From contig NZ_JBDVFA010000105.1 of the NCBI RefSeq assembly GCF_039941195.1, forward strand, positions 54,929-118,928: a DNA stretch of 64,000 nucleotides, read 5' to 3'. This document shows positions 56,276-64,000 of the stretch, piece by piece. The translations under genes and the position numbers were made by a program. The DNA is from Aurantibacter_A sp039941195 (lineage in GTDB: Bacteria > Bacteroidota > Bacteroidia > Flavobacteriales > Flavobacteriaceae). Positions within the stretch are counted from its first letter, which is position 1; every line of letters begins with the position of its first letter. The notes beneath the pieces were generated by a model, which was not told the origin of the DNA, ran no database searches, and saw nothing but the letters and a program-made list of their open reading frames with translations.

Positions 56276-57058
56276 CTATTTGAAATTAAGATATACTAGC
56301 GAAGCCAATGATATTACAGCTAAAACAAGGGAAATGTTACTTCTAGTTAAACTTGCTTGATCTTTTCTTGATTTCACAGGCTCAACATAGACGATGGCAT
56401 TGGGTTGTAAGTAAAAATGTGGAGAATCTAAAATGGCTTTGTCATTTAAATCTAACCGTGCTACGGTACGTACTCCTGCAGATTCACTAACAACCATTAT
56501 ATTTTCTCGTTTACCATAGATGGTTAAATCTCCAGCCATCCCTAGCGCTTCTACTAAATTAATACGCTCCGAAGGAACCAGGAACGTATTTGGGTTATTA
56601 ACTTCACCTACTATTGTAATTCTATAATTTAAATAACGAATGCTTACTAGGGGGTTCCCTAAATAATTGGTTAATAAATTGGTTAAATTTAATTTGGCCT
56701 CTGATTTTGTTTGGCCTCCAATTTTCACTCTTCCTATGATGGGAAAATCAATAAGTCCGTTTTCATCTACCAAATAACCTTCTGAAGAACCTTCCGTTGA
56801 ACTGGCTCCTCCCGGAGTTCCTGATGATTTTTGTGAAATTCTATTAAAAGGGGCTGCGGCAACTTGGTTGGGGTCGGTAACCGTTATTTGTAATAAATCA
56901 CCTGGTTGAATTATAGATCTTGTGTCTGACAGAACTACTTCTTCAGTTAAAACCTTACCCTCTCCATAATTGTTAAAATAACCTAGACTTCTTTTCGAGC
57001 ACGAGAAAAGGAACATAGAACATATGCTAATAAGCAATACTTTTCGGAACATTGTCAA
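56276..57058 (-). CDS. Wza-like polysaccharide export lipoprotein
   Basis: A 260-aa outer-membrane-type export protein. Lipobox LFSC (Cys20) follows the signal peptide. The poly-export domain (about 52-150) starts IIQPGDLLQITVTDPNQ and an SLBB-like domain follows (ITIVGEVNNPNTFLVPSER). The protein ends with a hydrophobic segment (SLVLAVISLASLVYLNF), as in the Bacteroidota members. It forms the channel through which the polymer leaves the cell together with the Wzc-like protein. It starts just after the 524-base leader, which may control its transcription. Confidence 0.9.
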   Translation of the reverse strand: MTMFRKVLLISICSMFLFSCSKRSLGYFNNYGEGKVLTEEVVLSDTRSIIQPGDLLQITVTDPNQVAAAPFNRISQKSSGTPGGASSTEGSSEGYLVDENGLIDFPIIGRVKIGGQTKSEAKLNLTNLLTNYLGNPLVSIRYLNYRITIVGEVNNPNTFLVPSERINLVEALGMAGDLTIYGKRENIMVVSESAGVRTVARLDLNDKAILDSPHFYLQPNAIVYVEPVKSRKDQASLTRSNISLVLAVISLASLVYLNFK

Positions 57059-57582
57059 TACTTTAAATTTATATAAAACTAAAAATAAATAATAGCTATG
57101 TTTAATAGCGTAACAAAGTGGGGTAAGTAATCCGTATTTAGCCGCAAATATAGCTAAAAGTTGAAAGCGATTTTAGTGGTTTTTCTTTCGAATTTTCAAC
57201 CAACTAGGGTGGAGTATGTCTCCTTTTTTACACGGCTCCGCCGCATGGGGTCACAGTACATAATCCCTCGGTAATGCTTTCGTATACACAAAGGTGAACA
57301 TTGAACATGTTACGGGGGAAATTACTTGCTGTTCAATTCAATTATATTAGCATTCACCAGTGTCCTGTAAAAGCTGCAAAGAAACAGTTTTAAATTAATA
57401 AAATGGGTATGTTCGAGGGCTTTGTTAACTGGCTAACCAATAGCTAATTATCAATTTATCAGTCAACTAAGAATTCGGTTAAAGATTACCTTTTTAATTA
57501 ATGGGTATGGTGAAATAATGGCAATAATTATTGCCGATTTTGGATATTTCGTAAAAATTTTTTGAGGTTAATTCGATCGAGG
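57059..57582 (-). promoter_or_regulatory. Long leader between UpxY-like gene and export genes
   Basis: This 524-base stretch has no coding frame. It holds a perfect 16-base palindrome (GGCAATAATTATTGCC, 57520-57535), a GC-rich patch (57231-57246) in AT-rich surroundings, and a small hairpin (57095-57109, GCTAT/ATAGC). On the minus strand that hairpin is followed by a T-rich run close to the export gene start. The layout resembles antitermination-controlled leaders. That interpretation is inference from the neighbouring UpxY-like gene; in Bacteroides the known UpxY leaders lie upstream of the regulator gene instead. Confidence 0.5.
57145..57152 (-). promoter_or_regulatory. Candidate -7 box before the export genes
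   Basis: On the minus strand the bases are TATATTTG, matching TAnnTTTG, 86 bases before the Wza-like start. No -33 TTG is at a good spacing. If real, it would give the export genes a promoter inside the leader. Confidence 0.3.
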
Positions 57583-58056
57583 CTAATGAAAGTATTTATT
57601 TTTCGCTGTAACCAAAATACCCATATCTTTCAGTATGATTCTGGAGTACTTTGAATCGATGCGTTGCAGCACCCCTTTTTTATCTTTTAGCGGTCCACTT
57701 TTTATGGTAACTTCATCACCGGGCTTGTAATTTTCTAAAACTACTTTTTCAATGGTTTCATCAGCAAGCCAACTGCTTATTTTTGTGATTTCTTCATCAC
57801 GTACAATGGCAGGTTTGTTCAGCCAAAAAAGATAACGCAGCACACCATTAATTACAAAAACTTTGTTTCTATCGGCTTCTGGAAGTTGTACAAAAACATA
57901 TGATTTAAAAAGTGGTACTTCCACTTTCTTTTTGCGATCACTCCATTGGCGAACTTCAGTTTGAACGGGACAGAAAGTTTTAATGCCTTCTTTTTCAAGA
58001 GCGGCAGCAATCTTTATTTCATTATTCGTTTTTACTTGAAGCACAAACCAATTCAT
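57583..58056 (-). CDS. UpxY/NusG-like transcription antiterminator
   Basis: A 157-aa protein with the NusG N-terminal fold: NWFVLQVKTNNEIKIAAAL (2-20), FCPVQTEVRQW, VPLFKSYVFVQL and RYLFWLNKPAIV. A KOW-like C-terminal part follows (YKPGDEVTIKSGPLKDKKGV, about 110-130). In Bacteroides such proteins (UpxY) bind RNA polymerase and let transcription pass through the capsule operon leader. Here it lies between the initiating phosphotransferase gene (46-base gap) and the 524-base leader of the export genes, so it likely acts on that leader or the locus as a whole. Confidence 0.85.
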   Translation of the reverse strand: MNWFVLQVKTNNEIKIAAALEKEGIKTFCPVQTEVRQWSDRKKKVEVPLFKSYVFVQLPEADRNKVFVINGVLRYLFWLNKPAIVRDEEITKISSWLADETIEKVVLENYKPGDEVTIKSGPLKDKKGVLQRIDSKYSRIILKDMGILVTAKNKYFH

Positions 58057-58101
58057 CGTAGCTATTTAATTCGAGTTTAAATTTAGTGAATCAATTTCTG
58101 T

Positions 58102-59463
58102 TTAATAGGCATTGTCATCACCGACTAGGGTGTTGTAGACCGTGTAGAAAATTATTTTTATATCTAAAAATAATGACCATTTTTCAACATAAAATATGTC
58201 GAGTCGAATTCTATTAACAATGTCTGAAGGTACAGTTATTTCACCTCTGTATCCGCGTACTTGAGCAAGTCCAGTAATACCAGGTTTTACAAAGTGTCGC
58301 ACTAAATATTTATCGACACTGGTTTCGTAACCCATGGTATGATATTCCATATGTGGTCTAGGACCTACAACACTCATGCTTCCCATAAATACATTGAAAA
58401 ATTGTGGCAACTCATCAATACTAGTTTTACGAAGTACACGACCTATTTTAGTAACACGTAAGTCGTTTTTGGTGGTCATAGGTTTATTCGAATCCAAGGA
58501 ATTGGTCATAGAACGAAATTTATAACACCAAAATACTTTCCGTTTTAAACCGTGTCTTTTTTGTCGAAAAAACAAAGGCCCTGGTGATTCTAATTTTACC
58601 AAGACATATAGGATAGGGGTTAACCAAGATAGTATTAAAAGAATAACCAAAAACGAGAATACGATATCAAAAATTCGCTTAGTAACTTTCGCGTATGCTG
58701 TTTCTAAGGGCACTTTTCGTATGTTGAGCACAGGAGTGTCATCATACATTTCAATAGTCATTGCACGGGTAAAAATGTTTTTGTTATCGGGTATGATTTT
58801 TATTTTGATGAGGTTATTGTCAGCGAAGTTGATGAGGTTTTGTAGTTCCTTACTTGAGAATTGAGAAGCGATACAATAAATTTCGTCGATATTATTTTCT
58901 AAAATATACAGAAAACAGTCCGCTACTTTTCCGAGATAAGTAGGGCTTTTAGATTTACCATCATCGAAAAATCCTTTGTAGCGATAGCCGAGATTTGGGT
59001 CGTCAAAAACTCTTCGTATTTTTTTTAAATTTTTATCTCGTCCGATGCCAACAACTTGTACAGAGTTACCGCCTTCAAAACGATATTTTCCGCGCAACCA
59101 AAAGAATAACCAGCGATAAATAGCTAATTCTAAACAAAGGAAAAGGTACACTTTTAGTTGATGTTCTATTGAGATTTTAAATTCCGGATTGAAAACGAAA
59201 AACACGAAATAAAGTAAACCAAAGCTAATATAGACATGGAGAATTTTACGGATGTTGGTTTGGAACTTCTCCTTTCTTAAAATAGTATAGAATTCAAATT
59301 CTAAGGTTACCAGTAGCCAGCAAATATTATAAAACAATATACTTTTGGTATGCAGATATGTTTCTGGGGTGAAAAAGTATAGGGTGCAATTAATTATGGT
59401 CAAATGACATAGAAGCGACAGCGGCATAACGATACTCGACCTTTTAAACTTCAATATTGACAT
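58102..59463 (-). CDS. WcaJ/WbaP-like initiating sugar-phosphate transferase
   Basis: It attaches the first sugar phosphate to undecaprenyl phosphate, starting repeat-unit synthesis. The 453-aa protein has several N-terminal membrane helices, a CoA-binding-like middle (VQVVGIGRDKNLKKIRR) and the C-terminal transferase domain. The latter shows KRIFDIVFSFLVIL, ESPGPLFFRQKRHG, KTSIDELPQFFNVF, GSMSVVGPRP and GITGLAQVRGYRG. The start is set at ATG 59463 by comparison with the general family N-terminus. An in-frame ATG at 59490 is also possible. The first sugar may be glucose or galactose but is not readable. It appears to lead the locus. Confidence 0.88.
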   Translation of the reverse strand: MSILKFKRSSIVMPLSLLCHLTIINCTLYFFTPETYLHTKSILFYNICWLLVTLEFEFYTILRKEKFQTNIRKILHVYISFGLLYFVFFVFNPEFKISIEHQLKVYLFLCLELAIYRWLFFWLRGKYRFEGGNSVQVVGIGRDKNLKKIRRVFDDPNLGYRYKGFFDDGKSKSPTYLGKVADCFLYILENNIDEIYCIASQFSSKELQNLINFADNNLIKIKIIPDNKNIFTRAMTIEMYDDTPVLNIRKVPLETAYAKVTKRIFDIVFSFLVILLILSWLTPILYVLVKLESPGPLFFRQKRHGLKRKVFWCYKFRSMTNSLDSNKPMTTKNDLRVTKIGRVLRKTSIDELPQFFNVFMGSMSVVGPRPHMEYHTMGYETSVDKYLVRHFVKPGITGLAQVRGYRGEITVPSDIVNRIRLDIFYVEKWSLFLDIKIIFYTVYNTLVGDDNAY

Positions 59464-60354
59464 TAGCACTACAATTTTATACGCTGGCAATCGGTGGCCT
59501 GCATTTAGAACTCGTTTATTTTCATTTTTGGGGGAATTACTCTAAATACCTTCTTCAAGCGTCAAAGATATATTTGTAATTGAAATTGTTGTAAAATAAT
59601 CTTTAAAAGTCTCAATTCTGCGCTCAAATTATCGATTTCATTATGGTTTGTTTTTTATTTTGAATTATTAGCAATGAAATTTAATTTTTGAACAAATGAA
59701 CCGCAAATCTAATATTAAAATTGATTTGGAATAGTATTGGTTGATTTTCAGATATTTAGAACGAAGGCTGTGCTTTTTCTAATAAAAATCCCTTTGAAAA
59801 GGAATTCGTTTTACATGAATTAGTTAAAGTGAACATCGTTTGCTGGAGGCATGTGAATATGAAAGGCAATCGAAATACTTACATATTTTAGTTGTTGACT
59901 CCTTAGGGGAACATTTCATTTCTTATTTGATTGGCTATAAAATCCCCTTTTTGCAAAATGATAGAACTATTTTTTGATAAAAAGTATCTCAATCTACTAA
60001 TGTTCGTTATTTATTTTCACTTTTTATCATCTTTTTAAAAACAATAAAATTCTGAATTAAACAACCTTAATACTACTTCGGGCGCAAAAATTAAAAAATG
60101 GAGAATGTATTTTTGTTGGCTACGAATTAATTTGCGCTGCACTTTAATCAATATTCGTAAAACTAGTTTTCAATGAATTTATAAGTACGCTCAATATCAT
60201 TAAAAAAGTGTTTGGTGATTTCGATATTTAAAGACACTCAATACCATACGGAACTCCTTTTTTATTAATATACTTGTTACAATATTTGGAGCTATAATTC
60301 TCTAAAAACTTACGATTTATAGTAAGTTATTATTTAAAATAACGAAATAACCTT
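59464..60354. other. Long AT-rich divergent intergenic region
   Basis: About 890 bases separate the capsule locus from the TPR kinase gene. No open frame with coding character and no RNA gene was identified on either strand. A candidate -7 box for the minus strand is listed separately. A 7-bp inverted repeat (AACTTAC at 60307-60313 and GTAAGTT at 60322-60328) lies 27 bases before the kinase start. The length leaves room for regulatory sites or an unrecognised small RNA. Confidence 0.4.
59563..59570 (-). promoter_or_regulatory. Candidate -7 box of the capsule locus
   Basis: On the minus strand the bases read TATCTTTG, an exact TAnnTTTG match. The distance to the phosphotransferase start at 59463 is 99 bases, which would leave an mRNA leader of about 90 bases. 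No -33 TTG was seen at a good spacing. Confidence 0.4.
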
Positions 60355-62544
60355 ATGCCCTTTTCGAATAAAATCTTCCTAGCAGCACTTTGTTTTCTTT
60401 TTTATTCGATAGCTATACAATCACAAAACACTACAATTGATAGTCTTAAAATTGAATTACAAAATCATATAGCAAAGGATACAACAAGGGTAAATCTTTT
60501 AAATGCACTGGCTTTTTCTTATTTCAGTAATGATATGCCTAAAGCGCTTGAGTATTTGGAAGAATCGGATGCTATTACTGAAGTTATTCAATTTAAAAAG
60601 GGAAAGGCCAGGAGCATTTATATAAGGGGTATAACCGAAGTAATCCAAGCGAATTTTGAACAGGCATTTGGCTATTACAATGAGGCGTTGAAACTGTATG
60701 AAAACATAGGTTTTAAAAGAGGAATCGCAAACTGTAACAATGCCCTGGGCATAGCCTATAAGAATAAAGGGGAATTAAGAAAATCAATACTATATCTTAA
60801 AAAAGCTATTAAGATAGAAGAGGAAATAGGAGGAAAGAATCTTTCTGCTGCACTTATCAACTTGGGCGCTGTATATCAAGATTTGGGAGAATTTGATGAA
60901 GCCCTTTCATATTTAAAAAAGGCATTTTCAATTGCTAAAGTCGCTAAAAATGACCAACGTATTGCTTATAGTTTAAATAATTTGGGCACTGTTTACGAGG
61001 AACAGGGTAATTACCCACTTGCCCTAAAGCACTATAAAGAATCTATGTACATTAATGAAAAGCTTGGTGATAGTTTAGGCATTGTAAATAACCTAGTTAA
61101 TATGGGTACCATTTATAATAAACAGGAAGACTATGAAAAGGCAATGGAGTACTATGAAAGGTGTTTAGAAATTAACAAACGGATTAATAGAAAGCGCGGA
61201 ATCTCTTCACTATTGAGTGATATAGGAACGATACATGAAGAAAATGGGGATTATAATAATGCGCTCGACCATTATGTTGATGCCCTGCGTATTAGTAAAC
61301 AAATTGGCGCAAAAAGTGATATTCCAAATATTCTAAATAATATCGGTGCAGTTTATTTGGCATTAAATGATTATAAAGCTGCAAATAAATACTTCGTAGA
61401 TGCCAAGAAAATTGGTTTAGCGATTGAAAGTAAGCCAGTATTATGTGAGACTTATATTGGACTGGCAAAAACTTATGCCAACCAAAACGAGTATACGAAC
61501 GCTCTGAGCAATGCACTAGAAGCAAAGAAAATTTCCAAAAAAGCTGGGTATTTAAATTATGAAAAAGAAGCTTCGGGAATTCTTTCCAAGATTTATAAAG
61601 CTACAGGCAACTACAAAAATGCACTCGAAAGCCACCAGCAATTTAAAATATTGAACGATAGCCTTTTTAATAAAGAGAATGTTGAAAAAATAGCCCGATT
61701 GGAATATGAATATAAATACAAACAAGCATTAGATTCTGCGAGTATTAGAGAATTAAAACTAACTAAAGAGGTAAGCACTATAAATACCAGTTTAGAAAAA
61801 TCGCAGCGAGAAATATTTTTAACCATTATCGCTTTACTTTTAACTGCCTTAATTCTCGGAGGGGTTATCTTTTTTCTAAAATGGCGGAATATTAAAGAGA
61901 AGAATCAGAATGTATTGATTGAACAAAAACTTTTGCGTTCGCAAATGACACCGCACTTTATATTTAATTCGCTTTCGGTTTTGCAGGGCATGATTCTGAA
62001 CAAAGAAGATAAGAAATCGATAACGTATTTGTCAAAATTCTCAAAATTGCTACGTATTGTATTGGAAAACTCAAGGGAAAAAATTGTTCCGCTTATTCAA
62101 GAGTTGGATGCTGTAGATAACTATATGGTCCTGCAAAATTTAGATACCAATCAACCCTATGATTATAGTCTTCTTGTTGATGAAAATATAGATATCAACG
62201 CATTACAAATTCCACCGATGCTTATTCAGCCTTTTATAGAAAATTCGATAGCGCATGCTTTTCCTTTTGAGAAAGCACAACGTGAAATAGTGATTCATTT
62301 AAAATTCGTAGATGAAAAGCTAACTTGTACCATTGCTGATAATGGAATTGGTATTGATGCCATATCTAAAAAGATAAAGACTAGTAAAAAGTCATTAGCG
62401 ACCACCATCACTAACGAGCGTATACTACTATTGGCTAAAGAATTTAAGGTACCGGGTGAAATAACCATTGAGGATAGAAAAAAGTACAACGTAAAAGGAA
62501 CCCTGGTTACCTTGGTCATTCCGTATAAAATAAACGAAAACTGA
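60355..62544 (+). CDS. TPR-containing sensor histidine kinase (LytS/YehU-type catalytic domain)
   Basis: A 729-aa sensor. Signal peptide about 1-23 (SIAIQSQ), then a periplasmic array of TPR repeats (about 50-430, units such as GIANCNNALGIAYKNKGELR), a coiled-coil stretch, and one membrane helix (about 487-509). The cytoplasmic kinase is of the His_kinase/LytS class: the phosphorylated His534 is in QMTPHFIFNSL, the N-box in QPFIENSIAHAF and the G-box in IADNGIGID. The ligand is unknown. The stop overlaps the start of the LytTR regulator by one base (TGATG), a cognate pair. It is divergent from the capsule locus. Confidence 0.93.
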   Translation: MPFSNKIFLAALCFLFYSIAIQSQNTTIDSLKIELQNHIAKDTTRVNLLNALAFSYFSNDMPKALEYLEESDAITEVIQFKKGKARSIYIRGITEVIQANFEQAFGYYNEALKLYENIGFKRGIANCNNALGIAYKNKGELRKSILYLKKAIKIEEEIGGKNLSAALINLGAVYQDLGEFDEALSYLKKAFSIAKVAKNDQRIAYSLNNLGTVYEEQGNYPLALKHYKESMYINEKLGDSLGIVNNLVNMGTIYNKQEDYEKAMEYYERCLEINKRINRKRGISSLLSDIGTIHEENGDYNNALDHYVDALRISKQIGAKSDIPNILNNIGAVYLALNDYKAANKYFVDAKKIGLAIESKPVLCETYIGLAKTYANQNEYTNALSNALEAKKISKKAGYLNYEKEASGILSKIYKATGNYKNALESHQQFKILNDSLFNKENVEKIARLEYEYKYKQALDSASIRELKLTKEVSTINTSLEKSQREIFLTIIALLLTALILGGVIFFLKWRNIKEKNQNVLIEQKLLRSQMTPHFIFNSLSVLQGMILNKEDKKSITYLSKFSKLLRIVLENSREKIVPLIQELDAVDNYMVLQNLDTNQPYDYSLLVDENIDINALQIPPMLIQPFIENSIAHAFPFEKAQREIVIHLKFVDEKLTCTIADNGIGIDAISKKIKTSKKSLATTITNERILLLAKEFKVPGEITIEDRKKYNVKGTLVTLVIPYKINEN

Positions 62545-63281
62545 TGAAGGCACTTATTGTAGAGGATAAATCGTATATACGAAAAGGCTTATTAAGCTTT
62601 TTAGAACAGTTAGCTATTAAAGTAGAAGTTATTGGGGAATGCGAAACGGTAAAAGAAGCTGTTATCGTTACTAAATCTTGTAAACCAGATTTAGTTTTTT
62701 TAGACATTAATTTAACTGATGGTACTGGTTTTGATTTTTTAGAACAAACAGAAGAGCTTGAGTTTAAGGTGATATTCATTACTGCTTATGAAGAATATGC
62801 GCTTAGAGCTTTAAAAATAGGTGCCGTAGACTATCTACTAAAACCTGTGGATATTGATGAGCTTAAAGCCGCTTTAGATAAAGTAGTGAAACTACCCTTA
62901 TTTAAACAAAAGGAACAAATTAAAACGGCAAGACAAGTATACGATAATCAGGAAGACACATTGATTTTGTCCCTCCAAGATACGTTTCAAATTATAGATT
63001 TAAAAGAATTGATTTTTTGCGAGTCTGATAAGGGCTACACTACTTTTCATCTCAATAATGGAAAAAAATATTTGGCGTCGAAGCCTCTAAAAGAGTTTGA
63101 AGGGCAGCTAATGAAACAATCTTTTACTAGGCCGCATCAATCTTTTATGGTCAACTTGAAATATGTAGATAAGTATGAAAAGTCTGGTACTATTTATTTG
63201 AAAAACGGTAAAAAAATACCCGTTTCTACACGGAAAAAAGAGGACTTCTTAACCCGTCTTTTTACTTTGAATAAAAAGTAA
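62544..63281 (+). CDS. LytTR-family response regulator
   Basis: A 245-aa response regulator. Receiver domain (1-120): Asp54 in LVFLDINLTDG is the phosphorylation site, with Thr80 (FITAYEEY) and Lys100 (YLLKPVD) in the conserved places. The LytTR DNA-binding domain (about 140-240) contains LKELIFCESDKGYTTFHL, SFTRPHQSFMVNLKYVDKY and GKKIPVSTRKK. It is translationally coupled to the kinase gene. The target genes are not known; the divergent capsule locus and the downstream small genes are candidates by position only. Confidence 0.94.
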   Translation: MKALIVEDKSYIRKGLLSFLEQLAIKVEVIGECETVKEAVIVTKSCKPDLVFLDINLTDGTGFDFLEQTEELEFKVIFITAYEEYALRALKIGAVDYLLKPVDIDELKAALDKVVKLPLFKQKEQIKTARQVYDNQEDTLILSLQDTFQIIDLKELIFCESDKGYTTFHLNNGKKYLASKPLKEFEGQLMKQSFTRPHQSFMVNLKYVDKYEKSGTIYLKNGKKIPVSTRKKEDFLTRLFTLNKK

Positions 63282-63380
63282 TCTTCTTAGGTGGTTAAGC
63301 ATATACATATGTGCTTTAATGCTGAAAAGCAGTAGCATATCCTTCTTCCTTTAAATCGAATATACATTCAAATCCCGCAC

Positions 63381-63412
63381 TTGTCCATTAGCATTTGGCG
63401 CAAATAGGTTTG
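63381..63412 (+). promoter_or_regulatory. Candidate promoter of the small membrane/lipoprotein gene pair
   Basis: TTG at 63381-63383 and TAGGTTTG at 63405-63412 are 21 bases apart, slightly longer than usual. The start codon of the small gene lies 65 bases further. A short hairpin (AGATTTGA/TCAAATCT, 63440-63460) lies in the leader. Confidence 0.4.
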
Positions 63413-63476
63413 CTATTTCCTATTGCAGTTATCCTATTTAGATTTGATGTTCTCAAATCTTTAATCAATAAAAAAA

Positions 63477-63689
63477 ATGGAACAAATTAAATTTAAACTA
63501 GGTAAAGTAGGATTGTTGATAGGCGCAATGGGCATCATATCAATACTACTATTAATCTTTAACTACAATATTAGACTTCTTGCTTGGGTCGACCTTTGGG
63601 GCAATACAATGGGGTGGGTAATTTGAATTCTGTTAATCGCTGGCGGAGGTGCCTTGTATTGGCTTTATGGAACTATAGCGGAGGAATAA
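63477..63689 (+). pseudogene. Small two-helix membrane protein gene interrupted by in-frame TGA
   Basis: From ATG 63477 the frame reads 49 codons: MEQIKFKLGKVGLLIGAMG, one helix, and LLAWVDLWGNTMGWVI. It then meets TGA at 63624-63626 (codon 50) and continues in the same frame for 20 codons, a second helix ILLIAGGGALYWLYGTIAEE, to TAA at 63687-63689. The part after the TGA clearly continues the same two-helix protein (total 70 aa). The missing residue may be Arg (CGA changed to TGA). A sequencing error, a recent nonsense mutation, or readthrough are all possible. The following lipoprotein gene starts 22 bases later. Confidence 0.6.
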
Positions 63690-63711
63690 ACTAAAAAATA
63701 AATTAATTAAG

Positions 63712-64000
63712 ATGAAGATATTAAAATCAGTAGTAGTGCTTGCATGTACAGCAATGGCAATGTCTTGTGGCGGTGGAATTAGCAAACAATCTGTAGATGC
63801 AGCTGGCTTCGGAGCCATGGAAGACGAAATTAAAAGCAAATTTGGTGACAATGCCTATTACACGGACTTAAAGGTTGTTTACATCAAAGGGATAGGGAGT
63901 ACCATTAGTACGACAGTTACAGAAGAACCAGAGTCCTTGAAAATGGGACAATGGGATTTAGCGCAAAATACTTGGACACAGCGCTCAGAAATAACATTGG
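63712..64000 (+). CDS. Lipoprotein, N-terminal part (cut by window edge)
   Basis: The frame opens at ATG 63712 and is still open at the window end (96 codons). The first 22 residues are a signal peptide with a lipobox (MAMSC, Cys23), followed by GGGISKQSVDAAGFGAM and an acidic segment (EDEIKSKFGD). The later part reads LKVVYIKGIGSTISTTVTEE and then MGQWDLAQNTWTQ, which suggests a beta-rich domain. No family was recognised. It is 22 bases after the interrupted small membrane-protein gene and probably shares its transcript. Confidence 0.8.
   Translation, partial: MKILKSVVVLACTAMAMSCGGGISKQSVDAAGFGAMEDEIKSKFGDNAYYTDLKVVYIKGIGSTISTTVTEEPESLKMGQWDLAQNTWTQRSEITL

Noticed and set aside
63298..63317. 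Weak inverted repeat after the LytTR gene as a terminator
   Set aside because: The stem is short, imperfect and AT-rich with no proper T-run, so it is not called.

Overview
The window looks like chromosomal DNA of a marine-type member of the Flavobacteriaceae (Bacteroidota). The base composition is AT-rich. Promoters carry the Bacteroidota -7 box (TAnnTTTG) and genes mostly lack Shine-Dalgarno sites. Several families are typical of this phylum: type IX secretion (T9SS) sorting domains of types A and B, DUF4293 beside rho, DUF3667, DUF1599, BT_3928-like and UpxY-like proteins. The genus cannot be fixed from the sequence alone.

Bases 1-22233 are mostly core genome: cysS (cut at the left edge), folE, a T9SS-exported protein, a FadL-like porin with a low-complexity lipoprotein, proS, tRNA-Glu, rpsT, two unknown membrane/lipoprotein genes, rho, a DUF4293 gene, a TPR-like lipoprotein, a phosphodiesterase, truA, an MsbA-like ABC exporter, a DUF3667 gene, cdaA, folP, DUF1599/BT_3928-like genes, tpiA, prmA and clpS. 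Hairpin terminators are clear after the T9SS gene, rpsT, rho, the DUF4293 gene, the TPR-like lipoprotein and tpiA.

Bases 22300-26600 hold polysaccharide and sulfur functions: a GH16 glucanase lipoprotein with a domain inserted in its catalytic domain, a two-gene YeeE/YedE transporter, and a secreted CBM9-like protein.

Bases 26622-59463 form a capsule/exopolysaccharide locus, almost entirely on the minus strand. Transcription appears to start at the right with a WcaJ-like initiating phosphotransferase and a UpxY/NusG-like antiterminator. A 524-base leader follows, then Wza-like export lipoprotein, Wzc-like co-polymerase/kinase, acyltransferases, Wzx-like flippase, ten glycosyltransferases, an MBOAT/SGNH O-acylation pair, a GMC oxidoreductase with a broken aldo/keto-reductase-like remnant in front of it, and a Wzy-like polymerase. 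Two paralogous WcaI-like glycosyltransferases lie near the left end. A plus-strand cluster of three secreted proteins and a minus-strand acyltransferase sit between them. No nucleotide-sugar synthesis genes are present in the locus.

Bases 60355-64000 hold a TPR histidine kinase and LytTR response regulator pair, a small membrane-protein gene broken by an in-frame TGA, and a lipoprotein gene cut by the right edge.

The observations most worth a second look are the nested and seemingly permuted domain in the GH16 enzyme, the oxidoreductase remnant, the interrupted small gene, the UpxY-like gene with its long leader, and the three-gene secreted cluster.
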